This document shows positions 34,738 through 44,537 of a stretch of DNA of 64,000 bases, piece by piece. Numbering within the stretch: the first letter of the stretch is position 1; each line of letters starts with the position of its first letter. The translations under genes and the position numbers were made by a program. The stretch is from Acinetobacter albensis (lineage in GTDB: Bacteria; Pseudomonadota; Gammaproteobacteria; Pseudomonadales; Moraxellaceae), in the NCBI RefSeq assembly GCF_900095025.1, contig NZ_FMBK01000007.1, positions 1-64,000 on the forward strand, given 5' to 3'. The notes under the pieces were generated by a model. It did not search any database. It was not told the origin of the DNA and saw only the letters and a list, made by a program, of their open reading frames with translations.

Positions 34738-37383
34738 TTGGATTTTACAGTGACCCAAAGACTCGAGCAAATGAATGCTTCTTTATCTGCCAATATTATC
34801 AACAGCAATGAAAAACTTAGCCAAAACAGCTTAAATTCCTCATTTGATCAACCAGAAATACAAAGTACTTTAGAAAAAACCAAGTTGAAGTCTGAACAAC
34901 TCACTCATATTCCAAATTACGATAAAATACCGCCTTCAACTCGTCGTTTAAAACCTTTAAATAATTTTCTAGGCCAAGATCGTGCACGTGCTTCTGTAGA
35001 GGCCGGTATTGCGCTGCCTTACTCAGGTTATAATATTTTTGCCGTAGGAACTGCGGGTTTAGGTAAGCGCACCATGGTGAAACGCTTATTGCAACAACAT
35101 GCGAAGACTATGCCGACACCGAACGATTGGGTCTATGTCAATAATTTTAAATTACCTCGTCAACCGCTTGCACTTGAACTTCCTTCTGGTCAAGCTGCAA
35201 AATTTCAAAGTATGTTGCATCAGGCATGGCAAACCATTCTTAAACAATTAGAACGCCGCTTTACTGCAGAAATTTATCACAATCGGATTGAATTGATTCG
35301 CCAACAAATTGGTGATGAACAACAGCAAGCGCTGATTGACCTGACCAAAGAAGGTCAATCCTTGGGTTTAAAACTCATTACTCGACATGAAGAACATTGT
35401 TTTGTACCTGTGCATTATATTGAAGATTCACTTGAAGAAATGACGACTGAAGAAATCAATGCGTTAAATAATAAAGAACGCGCTGAACTTTCGACCCACA
35501 TGCGCCACATGGATAAAAAATTAGAACGTTTAGGTTTACATTTAGGCGATTTAGAAGATGATGCACGTGATAAAGTTCAACTCCTAAATCGTGACATTGC
35601 CAAACAAGTCGTCATGCCACGCATTGAGCAAATTTTAAATAAATTTAGTGAAGTTAAAGGCTTAGCAGATTATTTAAAATATTATGCTGAAGATATTATT
35701 GCCAATGTCGAAATTGTGCTTGAGCAAGAAGAAGACGATTTTACCCCAGGTTTATTTAGTCGCGTGCCTGCACGTTATCAAGCCAATATTATTGTATCTT
35801 ATAAGCCAAATTCGGGTGCACCCGTTATTTTTGAAGATTTTCCGACCCATTACAATTTATTGGGTCATGTCGAACAATTAACGCAGAATGGTACCATTAC
35901 CACAGACTTCACTCTTATTCGTCCAGGAACCTTGCATAAAGCCAATGGAGGATTTTTAATACTTGAAGCCGAACAATTACTTGAGCAGCCTTATGCATGG
36001 CAGGGATTAAAAAGAGCTCTAAAATCTGGTCAGTTAAAACTCTCTTCACTAGAACATATGCTCACCTTGACAGGCAGTATTTCAATTGAACCAGAAGCAA
36101 TTCCATTAAATCTAAAAGTCGTTTTATTGGCTGAACCAGAAGTTTATTACGAAATTCTAGAAGTAGAACCAGAGTTAGGCAGTGTCTTTAAAATTCGTGC
36201 AGATTTTACCGATACATTACAACGTAATGACACCAATGAGCAGGCATATATGCAACTGATTGCCGACTATGTGCAATCAGATAAACTTCTACCCTTCGAT
36301 CGTTCTGCCTTAGCCGCTTTACTGACTGATTCAAGTCGTCAAGCTGAAGATCAAAGTTCATTGTCATTACATGCCCTCACCTTGGGGGATTTAATTCGTG
36401 AAGCCCATCATCATGCGGCCAAAGCAGATGATAAAATTGTCACAGATAAGCACATCAATACTGCGCTACATCATCGCCAGTATCGCTTAGGTTATTTACG
36501 CGAATTATATTGGGAAGATTTATCACGTGGTACACAACTGATTGAGACCAAAGGTCATCGTCTTGGGCAAATTAATGCGCTTTCAGTGATTCATTATGCG
36601 GATGTAGAATTTGGCTTACCTTCACGCTTAACCGCCTCGGTCTATCAAGGTGGTGGTGATATTCTGGACATTGAACGCAGCGTCGAACTCGGAGGATCAT
36701 TACATGCTAAAGGGGTGTTATTGATGTCGAGTTTCTTAAAAGCCCATTTTGGTCGTGAACAAACATTACACTTTTCTGCTGCTCTCGCCTTTGAGCAAAG
36801 CTATGGTCAAGTGGATGGGGATAGTGCAACCGTGGCTGAACTGTCTGCATTATTGTCCGCGATTAGTCAATTACCGATTGACCAATCATGGGCAATTACT
36901 GGTTCTATGAATCAGTTAGGTCAAGTCCAACCCATTGGTGGTGTAAACGCAAAAATTGAAGGTTTCTTTGATGCCTGTAAACTTCAAGGCTTAACCGGCA
37001 AGCAAGGCGTCATTATTCCACGACAAAACATGCAGCACTTAATGTTACGTCAAGATGTGATTGAAGCCGTTGAACAAGGTCAATTCCATATTCATGCCAT
37101 TCAAACTATTGATCAAGCTTTAGAAATTTTAATGGCACGGCCTGTTGGAATATTAAATAAAAAAGGTCGTTACAGTAAAAATTCAATCTATGCTGCTGTT
37201 TTGGAACAGCTTGAATACTGGCAAGCGATTGAAGATGGCATAAATTTTGAAGAAGAGTCAAAGAAAAAAAAGAAAAAGAAAAAATCCAAAAAAAAGAAAA
37301 AGGAAGAAGCTGAAAAGCAGCTGAAAGCTGTTGACACAGTAGATTCTGGGAATACGACTGTTCATGCAATTGAAGCAAAATAA
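34738..37383 (+). CDS. Lon-like ATP-dependent protease with a lysine-rich tail
   Basis: An 881-residue AAA+ protease of the LonB/YcbZ-like group. A P-loop is present at residues 104-111 (GTAGLGKR), then a large central region with ATPase motifs, then the S16 Lon protease domain with the catalytic dyad Ser696 (DGDSATVAE) and Lys739 (GGVNAKIEG). The last 50 residues hold an almost unbroken lysine block (about residues 842-855) with a Glu-rich end, encoded by an A-rich stretch. The start is uncertain: TTG at 34738, GTG at 34750 and ATG at 34771 are all in frame and none has a strong ribosome-binding site. It is a single gene closed by a terminator. Confidence 0.88.
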   Translation: MDFTVTQRLEQMNASLSANIINSNEKLSQNSLNSSFDQPEIQSTLEKTKLKSEQLTHIPNYDKIPPSTRRLKPLNNFLGQDRARASVEAGIALPYSGYNIFAVGTAGLGKRTMVKRLLQQHAKTMPTPNDWVYVNNFKLPRQPLALELPSGQAAKFQSMLHQAWQTILKQLERRFTAEIYHNRIELIRQQIGDEQQQALIDLTKEGQSLGLKLITRHEEHCFVPVHYIEDSLEEMTTEEINALNNKERAELSTHMRHMDKKLERLGLHLGDLEDDARDKVQLLNRDIAKQVVMPRIEQILNKFSEVKGLADYLKYYAEDIIANVEIVLEQEEDDFTPGLFSRVPARYQANIIVSYKPNSGAPVIFEDFPTHYNLLGHVEQLTQNGTITTDFTLIRPGTLHKANGGFLILEAEQLLEQPYAWQGLKRALKSGQLKLSSLEHMLTLTGSISIEPEAIPLNLKVVLLAEPEVYYEILEVEPELGSVFKIRADFTDTLQRNDTNEQAYMQLIADYVQSDKLLPFDRSALAALLTDSSRQAEDQSSLSLHALTLGDLIREAHHHAAKADDKIVTDKHINTALHHRQYRLGYLRELYWEDLSRGTQLIETKGHRLGQINALSVIHYADVEFGLPSRLTASVYQGGGDILDIERSVELGGSLHAKGVLLMSSFLKAHFGREQTLHFSAALAFEQSYGQVDGDSATVAELSALLSAISQLPIDQSWAITGSMNQLGQVQPIGGVNAKIEGFFDACKLQGLTGKQGVIIPRQNMQHLMLRQDVIEAVEQGQFHIHAIQTIDQALEILMARPVGILNKKGRYSKNSIYAAVLEQLEYWQAIEDGINFEEESKKKKKKKKSKKKKKEEAEKQLKAVDTVDSGNTTVHAIEAK

Positions 37384-37407
37384 TTTGCTTCCTTGACAAT
37401 TTGAATA

Positions 37408-37434
37408 AAAAAAGCGCCTTTAGGCGCTTTTTTT
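37408..37434. terminator. Bidirectional terminator between the Lon-like gene and grxD
   Basis: AAAGCGCC pairs with GGCGCTTT around a TTTA loop, with A and T runs on the two sides. It serves both converging genes. Confidence 0.92.
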
Positions 37435-37450
37435 ATTCGTTACTGCTGAA

Positions 37451-37792
37451 TTAAGCTTCAGGAGCAGCGCTATATTGTTCTACCAAAGATTTTAATTCAC
37501 CTTTTTGGAACATCTCTAAGATAATATCGCTACCACCGATTAATTCACCATTAATCCACAATTGTGGAAAAGTTGGCCAATTTGCGATTTTCGGCAAAAT
37601 TGTGCGAATATCTTGGTTTTCCAAAATATTAACATAAGCAAATGGACGACCAATTTGACTGAGTGCTTCAACCGCACGTGCAGAGAAACCACATTGTGGG
37701 AATTGCGGTGTACCTTTCATATAAAGAAGGACAGCATGTTTTGCAATTTGGTCACGAATTAACGCTTCAGTATCGCGTACTTGTTCAGTCAT
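37451..37792 (-). CDS. grxD: Monothiol glutaredoxin (Grx4 type)
   Basis: A 113-residue monothiol glutaredoxin. The active site is CGFS in FPQCGFSARAVE. Further family features are YMKGTPQ and the glutathione-binding WPTFPQLWINGELIGGSDI. It binds a [2Fe-2S] cluster with glutathione and delivers clusters or senses iron, often with BolA partners. The length is normal. It is a single gene between convergent and divergent neighbours. Confidence 0.96.
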   Translation of the reverse strand: MTEQVRDTEALIRDQIAKHAVLLYMKGTPQFPQCGFSARAVEALSQIGRPFAYVNILENQDIRTILPKIANWPTFPQLWINGELIGGSDIILEMFQKGELKSLVEQYSAAPEA

Positions 37793-37956
37793 TGATAAAT
37801 CCTCAACTCATTTGCCTCGCATTATACCCAAAACTTAGCAAAACAGTATGACTAAAGCAATATTTCCAATTTTATTTACATTTAGGCTTTTATTCTGTAG
37901 CAGATTTTGCTTATATAAACTTTTACTCCCCTCCACCTAACAGATAAGAGTTAGTC

Positions 37957-39168
37957 ATGAATAACATTACCCTTGCGCCCGTGCAACCTGATCAACCTTC
38001 ACATTTGATGCCTGTATTTGGTCGTCAGTCGATCAGTTTTGTGCGTGGACGAGGTTCTTATCTTTATACAGAAGATGGCACTGAATATTTTGATGCACTT
38101 ACAGGTATTGCCGTATGTGGTTTAGGTCATGCTCATCCGGTTATTGCACAAGCAATTGCAGATCAAGCTGCCACGCTTATTCATACCAGTAACTTATATG
38201 AAGTACCTTGGCAAACGGCAGCAGCACAAAAATTGGCTGAAGTTTCAGGGATGGAAGAAATTTTCTTCTCGAACAGTGGTGCAGAATCGAACGAAGGTGC
38301 GATTAAAATTGCGCGTAAATTTGGTTCAATGCAAGGGATCAGTCATCCAAAAATTATTGTCGCAGATCATTCTTTTCATGGCCGTACCATGGCAACTCTG
38401 TCGGCAACAGGGAACAAAAAAGTTCAAGAAGGTTTTGGACCTTTAGTTGAAGGTTTTATTCGTGTTCCTTTTGGTGATATTGAGGCCATTCAAGAAGCAG
38501 CAATTAACCATCCTGACATTGTGGCTATTTTTGTGGAACCCATTCAAGGCGAAGGCGGTGTGAATACTGCACCTCAAGGTTTTAGCTATTTGGAAGAAAT
38601 TCGTCAAATCTGCAATCAACATAACTGGCTAATGATGTTAGATGAAGTTCAAACGGGTAATGGCCGTACTGGTCAATATTTTGCTTACCAGCACACCAAT
38701 ATTGTGCCTGACGTTTTAACCACAGCCAAAGGTTTAGGTAATGGTTTTCCAATTGGTGCGGTCATGACTCAAGGACGCGGTGTCGGTGTACTGACTGCTG
38801 GAAATCATGGTTCAACTTATAGCGGCACAGCATTGGGTTCACGCGTGGTTTATACAGTCATTGATCTGATTCAAAAAGACAATTTGGTTGAAAATGCAGC
38901 AAAAATGGGTGCATATATTGTCGAACAACTTAGACAACAACTGAGTGATCAAGAAATCACGGTTCGTGGTTTTGGATTAATGATTGGTATTGAATTACCA
39001 AAAGGATGTGCAGAACTGGTCAATACAGCACGTGATGAATATCACCTGATTATTAACGTGACTGCTGGTTCTGTGATTCGTCTCTTACCTACTTTGAATA
39101 TCAACAAAGAACAGGCAGACTTGTTAATTGAACGTCTGGTCAAAATGATTAAGACTTTTTTAGCCTAA
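37957..39168 (+). CDS. argD: Acetylornithine aminotransferase
   Basis: A 403-residue class III PLP-dependent aminotransferase. Motifs visible are the GLGHAHP region, SNSGAESNEGAIKIARK, HSFHGRT, VEPIQGEGG, LMLDEVQTGNGRTG and TTAKGLGNGFPIGA with the PLP lysine. It converts N-acetylglutamate semialdehyde to N-acetylornithine in arginine synthesis and may also act on succinyldiaminopimelate in lysine synthesis. Related paralogues (succinylornithine or GABA transaminases) are possible, but the absence of an ast operon beside it favours ArgD. It is a single gene with its own terminator. Confidence 0.9.
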   Translation: MNNITLAPVQPDQPSHLMPVFGRQSISFVRGRGSYLYTEDGTEYFDALTGIAVCGLGHAHPVIAQAIADQAATLIHTSNLYEVPWQTAAAQKLAEVSGMEEIFFSNSGAESNEGAIKIARKFGSMQGISHPKIIVADHSFHGRTMATLSATGNKKVQEGFGPLVEGFIRVPFGDIEAIQEAAINHPDIVAIFVEPIQGEGGVNTAPQGFSYLEEIRQICNQHNWLMMLDEVQTGNGRTGQYFAYQHTNIVPDVLTTAKGLGNGFPIGAVMTQGRGVGVLTAGNHGSTYSGTALGSRVVYTVIDLIQKDNLVENAAKMGAYIVEQLRQQLSDQEITVRGFGLMIGIELPKGCAELVNTARDEYHLIINVTAGSVIRLLPTLNINKEQADLLIERLVKMIKTFLA

Positions 39169-39189
39169 TTTCGGCCGATTACAAGTAAA

Positions 39190-39229
39190 AAATAATGCCA
39201 GTCGGTATAAAACTTGACTGGCATTATTT
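39190..39229 (+). terminator. Hairpin after argD
   Basis: AATAATGCCAGTC pairs with GACTGGCATTATT around a 12-base loop. The stem is long and symmetric, followed by a short T-rich tract. It lies about 20 bases after the argD stop. The rest of the gap to 39437 shows nothing I can name. Confidence 0.65.
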
Positions 39230-39437
39230 GATTTAGAATATGGGTGCTGAGATACTTTTAAAATAAACGGATTACTATTCTGTATTCACTAGCATGATTA
39301 ACATGTATTTAAAAATAATATATTTCAAAGTCGTATTAAAATTATAAATCTTTTATCTAAAAATAATTTATTCATATAAATAGTATAAATAATTTTCCCA
39401 AAATATTTGGAATTGCATAATTCCAAGTTAATCCCTT

Positions 39438-40367
39438 TTATGAAGCATCTTGATAAATCCTACCCCCAGGTAATTGACTAAAATACTGCTTGAGTGTCTC
39501 TATACAGCGATGGATTTTCATCGTTTGCTGCTCTCGCTTTGAAATAATGGCATATAAAGTAAAATGTGGCAGTTTCCACTCTGGTAAAACTTCGACCAAA
39601 TGACCACTGACCAAATCTTTTTGTACATCCAAATATAATATCCGTGCAATGCCATGCCCTTGTTGACATAAAGCTTTGGTGACCAATACATTATTTGAAG
39701 ACAAACGAGAATTCATATCTAAACTAATTATTTCACTGCTTACCGCATGCTGAAATGTAAAATTCTGAGAATTTTTCATGACATTGATGGGAATCAAATC
39801 ATGATGTCTTAAATCCTCTGGATGCGAAATCGGTGCTGTATGATTCAAATAACTTGGCGAAGCCACCAAAATTTGTTCGGCTCTGGCTAGAGGAACAGCA
39901 TGCAAATGAGTGTCTTCAATCTTTGAGGTCATACGTAATGCAATATCAATGCGACCATCGATTAGATCAATATATTGGTTATCGGCTTCTAAATGAACAG
40001 ATAATCCACGATGAGCTGACATCCAGTGTGACAATGCAGGAATCACATGATTTGCACCCAACTCTGGTGTCGTGGCAATCCGTAAATCACCAACCAAGTC
40101 ATCTCTTAATTCATTAATCCTGATTTTACCGCGCTCTGCAGCAGCCAGCATTTCTTGACAGCTGTGGAAAAAAGCTTGTCCAGCTTCAGTTAAACTCAAT
40201 TTTCTTGTTGAACGATGTAAAAGTACAACTTCCATATCTTGTTCTAAAGAACGAATTTGCTGACTGACAGCACTGGTGGTGATACCTAAATCACGTGCTG
40301 CACCACTAAACGAGTTTTTTTCTACAACACAAGCAAACACACCCATTGCCCGAAGTTGATCTAACAT
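39438..40367 (-). CDS. LysR-family transcriptional regulator
   Basis: A 309-residue LysR regulator of the CrgA/DsdC-like group. The N-terminal helix-turn-helix (residues about 3-60) reads FACVVEKNSFSGAARDLGITTSAVSQQIRSLEQ, followed by VVLLHRSTRKLSLTEAG. The effector domain shows the usual order (GDLRIATTPELGANHVIPALSHW). No divergent target gene is evident: argD ends far upstream and nlpD is on the same strand behind it. The target and inducer are unknown. Confidence 0.88.
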   Translation of the reverse strand: MLDQLRAMGVFACVVEKNSFSGAARDLGITTSAVSQQIRSLEQDMEVVLLHRSTRKLSLTEAGQAFFHSCQEMLAAAERGKIRINELRDDLVGDLRIATTPELGANHVIPALSHWMSAHRGLSVHLEADNQYIDLIDGRIDIALRMTSKIEDTHLHAVPLARAEQILVASPSYLNHTAPISHPEDLRHHDLIPINVMKNSQNFTFQHAVSSEIISLDMNSRLSSNNVLVTKALCQQGHGIARILYLDVQKDLVSGHLVEVLPEWKLPHFTLYAIISKREQQTMKIHRCIETLKQYFSQLPGGRIYQDAS

Positions 40368-40460
40368 AAACTCCCCCCTATTTTTATGCGATCATTTATC
40401 TTTTGATAAAATCAACTCATTGTATTATACGGTGAAATTTTTGAAATGCATTAGCATAAT

Positions 40461-41270
40461 TTAACTAATTGGTAAGACCTTGGTCGGATCAATGGGTTTA
40501 CCATCTAAACGTACTTGAAACTCTAACATGGTACGGCTAGCGCCACTTGAGCCCATTTCGGCAATTTTTTGACCTGCTGTCACATTTTGCCCACTGTTCA
40601 CATTCATTTTACTGTTGTGTGCATAGGCCGTAATGTAGCCATCGATATGTTTAATCAGGATCAAATTACCATATTCTTTTAATCCGTCTGCGGCATATAC
40701 CACTTGGCCATCTGCAGCAGCAAAAATTGCATCACCGACATTTCCGCCATAACGAATTCCTTTGACATTCGAAGCCAAATTAAAGTTTTGAAGGACGGCA
40801 CCATTACTCGGCTTCACCCAACGCAAGGTAGACACTTTAGACGTTACAACGGGTGCAACAGGAATACTACTTACTGGTGCAGTGGTTTTAGGCAAAGTCG
40901 TTGGTACTTGAACCGTTTGACGTTGAATTGGTGCTGCTTGTGTCACTGCTTGAGTCGTACTACGGCGTGACCCAGTATCTTTTAGTCGTAAAGATTGACC
41001 CACATAAATTCGATAGGGTGATGCGATATCATTCATTTCCGCAACACTGACATAACCTAAACCATAACGTGCCGCGATTGCACTTAAGGTGTCACCAGAA
41101 CGCACTGTATAATAGTCGGGTGCAGTCGCATAACGGGTGGTATTATTGATTTGTGGTTTTGATGCGCAACCACTTAAAACAACGGTCGAGATAACAGCTG
41201 TAGATAACACAATGGTTTTCAACAAGGCTGTGGGCATAGAAAATAAGCGATATTGTGACACCAAGTGCAT
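40461..41270 (-). CDS. nlpD: NlpD-like LysM/M23 lipoprotein
   Basis: A 269-residue lipoprotein. The signal peptide ends in the lipobox LSGCAS. A LysM peptidoglycan-binding domain (about residues 53-96, YYTVRSGDTLSAIAARYG) is followed by a Thr/Pro/Gln-rich linker and a C-terminal M23 (LytM) domain. The zinc ligands are degenerate: the HxxxD motif is replaced by GGNVGD and the HxH motif by LEF, with only AYAHNS kept. The protein is thus an NlpD-type activator of cell-wall amidases rather than an active peptidase. It is downstream of surE on the same strand, the common surE-nlpD order of gamma-proteobacteria; rpoS does not follow here. Confidence 0.85.
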   Translation of the reverse strand: MHLVSQYRLFSMPTALLKTIVLSTAVISTVVLSGCASKPQINNTTRYATAPDYYTVRSGDTLSAIAARYGLGYVSVAEMNDIASPYRIYVGQSLRLKDTGSRRSTTQAVTQAAPIQRQTVQVPTTLPKTTAPVSSIPVAPVVTSKVSTLRWVKPSNGAVLQNFNLASNVKGIRYGGNVGDAIFAAADGQVVYAADGLKEYGNLILIKHIDGYITAYAHNSKMNVNSGQNVTAGQKIAEMGSSGASRTMLEFQVRLDGKPIDPTKVLPIS

Positions 41271-41387
41271 TATTCATCCTCTCTTAATATATAAATGTAT
41301 CTATTGATTTGCGCTAAGATTAACAAAAAAGTATATGAAAAATTCTTTCTGTTCTGTATTTTCACAAAGTTATAACACTACTCTAGA

Positions 41388-42158
41388 TTATTTGGAAAAC
41401 TGACTGTGCAAACTGGTTAAAATGTCATAATTTGTAGCATCCATTTGAATAGGCGTAATACTGACATAACCATTCGCAACCGCAAAAAAATCTGATTCTA
41501 TTTCAGTGAAGCCTTTTTGCGGATCTGCTACGGCCTCTCCCGATAATCCAATCCAATAGACTTGACGACCACGCGGATCAACATGGCTAGTAATCGGCTT
41601 AGATTGGCTACGGCGTCCTTGATACGTTATTTTTGCCCCTTGAAATTTGGGTACATCTGGGATATTGATATTAAAAATATGGCGTGGTGGTAAAGTCGGT
41701 AAACCCGCAACAATAAAATCATGTACCCACTGTGCAGCAAGTTGATAATCTTTTGGATCATCATAAGCACGAACATTTGGCCCAGCGAGCGATACTGCAA
41801 TTGCAGGTTGTTTCATCAGCCGTCCTTCAAATGCTGCTCCCACGGTTCCTGAATACAAAACATCATCGCCTAAATTTGCGCCGCTATTAATACCACTGAC
41901 CACCAAGTCAAATTCAAAATCGAAAAGACCATTCATGGACAAATAAACACAATCGGCTGGCGTTCCATTCACAGCCCATACATCGGATGCGATTTTTATA
42001 GGTCGCAATGGTCGATCTAAAGTGAGAGCGCTAGAAAAACCGCTGCGCTCACTTTCAGGCGCAACCACGACGACTCGCCCTAATGGTGCCAAAGCCAAAG
42101 CAAGGGCCTGAATACCAGGAGCAAATACCCCATCATCATTGGCAATTAATATATTCAC
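41388..42158 (-). CDS. surE: 5'/3'-nucleotidase SurE
   Basis: A 256-residue metal-dependent survival protein phosphatase acting on nucleoside 5'- and 3'-monophosphates and polyphosphate. The metal-binding [11 protein letters not shown] begins at residue 6, and [25 protein letters not shown] and [27 protein letters not shown] are typical of the family. The length is normal. nlpD lies 117 bases downstream on the same strand. Confidence 0.96.
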   Translation of the reverse strand: MNILIANDDGVFAPGIQALALALAPLGRVVVVAPESERSGFSSALTLDRPLRPIKIASDVWAVNGTPADCVYLSMNGLFDFEFDLVVSGINSGANLGDDVLYSGTVGAAFEGRLMKQPAIAVSLAGPNVRAYDDPKDYQLAAQWVHDFIVAGLPTLPPRHIFNINIPDVPKFQGAKITYQGRRSQSKPITSHVDPRGRQVYWIGLSGEAVADPQKGFTEIESDFFAVANGYVSITPIQMDATNYDILTSLHSQFSK

Positions 42159-42268
42159 TTAAAAATCTCATCGAGTTAAAGAATGGCGGGTCAGAATATT
42201 TGATTGAATTATCTAAAGAATTATATATATTTAGTTTTCAATATCCATTCAATATATGTGATTTAATC

Positions 42269-42664
42269 ATGATTAAAATGATCTCATTTCGTAGCCTAAT
42301 GGGTTTAGGTTTGGCAGTATTTCTATCACAAGCAGTTTTAGCTGATGATAGTTTATCCATTGCCGAAGCTGACGCCATGATTAAAGAAGATCTTGCTTCA
42401 ACGCAGGTTTTGATTGAAGTCTGCCCAACACTGAATGGTAAAAATGCAAAATTTGATCAGAATATTCAAAAAATCATTGAATCCCATTTAGAAAGCCATT
42501 CAAATAAATCAATGACTTTTGATAAAATTCAAAAAGATAGTGAATATCAGTCTTTTTTAAATGAAGCACGCCAAGCAGCAAAAGAAACCACTCAAGATGA
42601 ACAAAAATCAGTGTGTAATGATGTTATCAACTACGAAGCATATTCTCAAAATATGAGTGAATAA
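42269..42664 (+). CDS. Secreted MCR_0457-family protein, copy 1
   Basis: A 131-residue small exported protein of a family I know only by the Moraxella name MCR_0457. A signal peptide (about residues 1-25, ending in VLADD) precedes a helical domain with two conserved cysteines, one in IEVCP and one in SVCND. The frame is open further upstream into surE, but the ATG at 42269 (or 42278) gives a proper signal peptide. It is a clear paralogue of the product of 42864-43250: same layout, same EVCP motif, and similar EARxxAK near the end. The function is unknown. Confidence 0.75.
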   Translation: MIKMISFRSLMGLGLAVFLSQAVLADDSLSIAEADAMIKEDLASTQVLIEVCPTLNGKNAKFDQNIQKIIESHLESHSNKSMTFDKIQKDSEYQSFLNEARQAAKETTQDEQKSVCNDVINYEAYSQNMSE

Positions 42665-42688
42665 TTTTTTGCTTATTTAGGCTTATAA

Positions 42689-42725
42689 AAAAGAGTATAA
42701 AAATGGATATTTTTATACTCTTTTT
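42689..42725 (+). terminator. Terminator between the two MCR_0457-family genes
   Basis: AAAAGAGTATAAAAA pairs with TTTTTATACTCTTTT around a four-base loop and is followed by T. The tandem paralogues are therefore separately transcribed. Confidence 0.9.
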
Positions 42726-42863
42726 AATTTGAATATTTTACTTTTATCATTTTATAACAATTTCAACAGCTTCAATACATTTAAGCACTTACAATTACGA
42801 AAAATTTCAGTAAGCTTGTTTTCATTGTTCCATTTTTTAAATACTTTAGTTAGGTTGGTTTAA

Positions 42864-43250
42864 ATGAAATTATCTCGATTAAAATCGTTTTCTTTGGGTC
42901 TTGTTACCATGAGTATCATGGCAGCGTCTGTTACACATGCAGCTCAAAAAGATGAAAATATAGAAGTAACACCGACACAAGAAATTACCCAGCAAGAACT
43001 TGCAGCTATTTATGTATTATCTGAAGTTTGCCCGAAATTAGTGAAAGATGAAACTCAATTTGAGCAAGGTTATGCCAAATTGGCCCAAGAATATTTACCC
43101 AATGAAAAAAATGCGGTTTCTGCTTTATCAAAACTCAGTAAAGAAAGAAAATTTAAATCTATCTTAACTGAAGCACGAAATGATGCAAAAAAAGCAGGCG
43201 ACACAAAAAACACAGCTATTTGCCAAGAGTTAGTGACATATAACCCTTAG
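42864..43250 (+). CDS. Secreted MCR_0457-family protein, copy 2
   Basis: A 128-residue exported protein. The signal peptide ends near THAAQ at residue 27. The mature part is helical, with LSEVCPKLV and a second cysteine in AICQELV, matching the first copy. It lies about 200 bases behind that copy and shares its EVCP and EARNDAK segments. Both are periplasmic or secreted; the role is unknown. The carboxypeptidase gene that follows is about 115 bases downstream. Confidence 0.75.
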   Translation: MKLSRLKSFSLGLVTMSIMAASVTHAAQKDENIEVTPTQEITQQELAAIYVLSEVCPKLVKDETQFEQGYAKLAQEYLPNEKNAVSALSKLSKERKFKSILTEARNDAKKAGDTKNTAICQELVTYNP

Positions 43251-43366
43251 TACAAAACGGTTACAATACTTTTTAAATAAGCCGATTTCACGGTAGAAGT
43301 CGGTCTAGCTTTATCCTAAAATGCTAGGCTCTTTGTGCTTATATCAAGATATTGGAACCACGTAGA

Positions 43367-44515
43367 ATGACCCACAAAAGCGCCTTTGCTGCATTATTAC
43401 TATTACCAAGTTTTACTTACGCAGCAACTTTATTATCTGCACCACCAGAACTCAATAATAAATCTTATGTTCTGATGGATTATGAGACAGGGCAAATTCT
43501 CGCATCGAAAAATGAAAATGAAAAATTAGCCCCTGCCTCAATGACCAAGATGATGACCAGTTATCTGATCGAACAAAAGTTATTAAGTGGTGATCTCACA
43601 GAAGATGAGAAAGTTCGTATGAACGAGTCTGCATGGTGCCGTGGTAGTAGTACGGAATCATGTATGTATGTGCCATTGAATGGAACTGCAACAGCTTTAG
43701 AAATGCTGCGTGGAATTATTATTCAATCAGGTAATGACGCGTCTAAAGCCATGGCAGAACATATTGCCGGTAATGAAGGTACCTTTGCTCACATGATGAA
43801 TGTAGAAGCAAAACGTATTGGGATGAAAAATACTAACTTTATCAATTCAACAGGTATGCCAGCTGAAGGGCATTATTCAACTGCAAAAGATATGGCCGTT
43901 CTTGCGCAACATATCATCCATGACAGTTCAAAATATTATCCAATTTATTCTGAAAAAGAATTTACTTTTAACGGCATTAAACAGGGTAACCGTAATGCCC
44001 TGCTTTATACCGACCCAAGTGTAGATGGTTTAAAAACAGGTCACACCAACGAAGCAGGTTATTGTCTCACCACTTCTGCTAAACGTGGTCCAATGCGCTT
44101 AATTTCAGTGATTTTTGGTACCAACAGTATGAATGATCGTGCTTCACAAACACGTGAAATTTTGGCTTGGGGTTTTTCAAACTTTGAAACTGTAAAAGTT
44201 CAGTCTGCCAATCAAGTTTTGGCAAAAGCTAAAATTTGGTATGGTAAAGACAAAGAAGTTCAAATTGGTTTAGCTGAAAATTTCAATGTCACTATGCCTA
44301 AGGGTCAAGCCAATGCGATTAAAACGCAATTGGTGGTACAACCTAAACTCACTGCTCCACTTAAAAAAGGCCAAGTCATTGGTAAATATGTAGCGAGTCT
44401 TGATGGTAAAGTGATTTCTGAAAAACCTCTTGTTGCGCTTCAAGCTGTTGAAGAAGCGGGTTTCTTTTCAAAAATGTTAGATCATATTAAACAATTTTTT
44501 AGCAATTTATTTTAA
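43367..44515 (+). CDS. dacC: D-alanyl-D-alanine carboxypeptidase (PBP5/6 type)
   Basis: A 382-residue low-molecular-weight penicillin-binding protein that trims the terminal D-Ala from peptidoglycan pentapeptides. The three active-site motifs are present: SMTK (Ser58-Lys61), SGN in IQSGNDASK and KTG in DGLKTGHTN. A C-terminal PBP5-type domain follows, ending in an amphipathic anchor (LDHIKQFFSNLF). The ATG at 43367 gives a good signal peptide ending FTYAA; an in-frame TTG at 43352 is less likely. The symbol dacC follows usual Acinetobacter naming; dacA would be equivalent. Confidence 0.92.
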   Translation: MTHKSAFAALLLLPSFTYAATLLSAPPELNNKSYVLMDYETGQILASKNENEKLAPASMTKMMTSYLIEQKLLSGDLTEDEKVRMNESAWCRGSSTESCMYVPLNGTATALEMLRGIIIQSGNDASKAMAEHIAGNEGTFAHMMNVEAKRIGMKNTNFINSTGMPAEGHYSTAKDMAVLAQHIIHDSSKYYPIYSEKEFTFNGIKQGNRNALLYTDPSVDGLKTGHTNEAGYCLTTSAKRGPMRLISVIFGTNSMNDRASQTREILAWGFSNFETVKVQSANQVLAKAKIWYGKDKEVQIGLAENFNVTMPKGQANAIKTQLVVQPKLTAPLKKGQVIGKYVASLDGKVISEKPLVALQAVEEAGFFSKMLDHIKQFFSNLF

Positions 44516-44537
44516 GTTTAAAGTCATTCTCTAGTCT

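Noticed and set aside
37957..39168. argD gene as succinylornithine or GABA transaminase
   Set aside because: No ast or gab genes lie beside it, and the sequence fits ArgD, though class III aminotransferases are hard to separate by eye.
42083..42268. N-terminal extension of the first MCR_0457-family gene into surE
   Set aside because: It would bury the signal peptide. The ATG at 42269 gives a proper exported protein.
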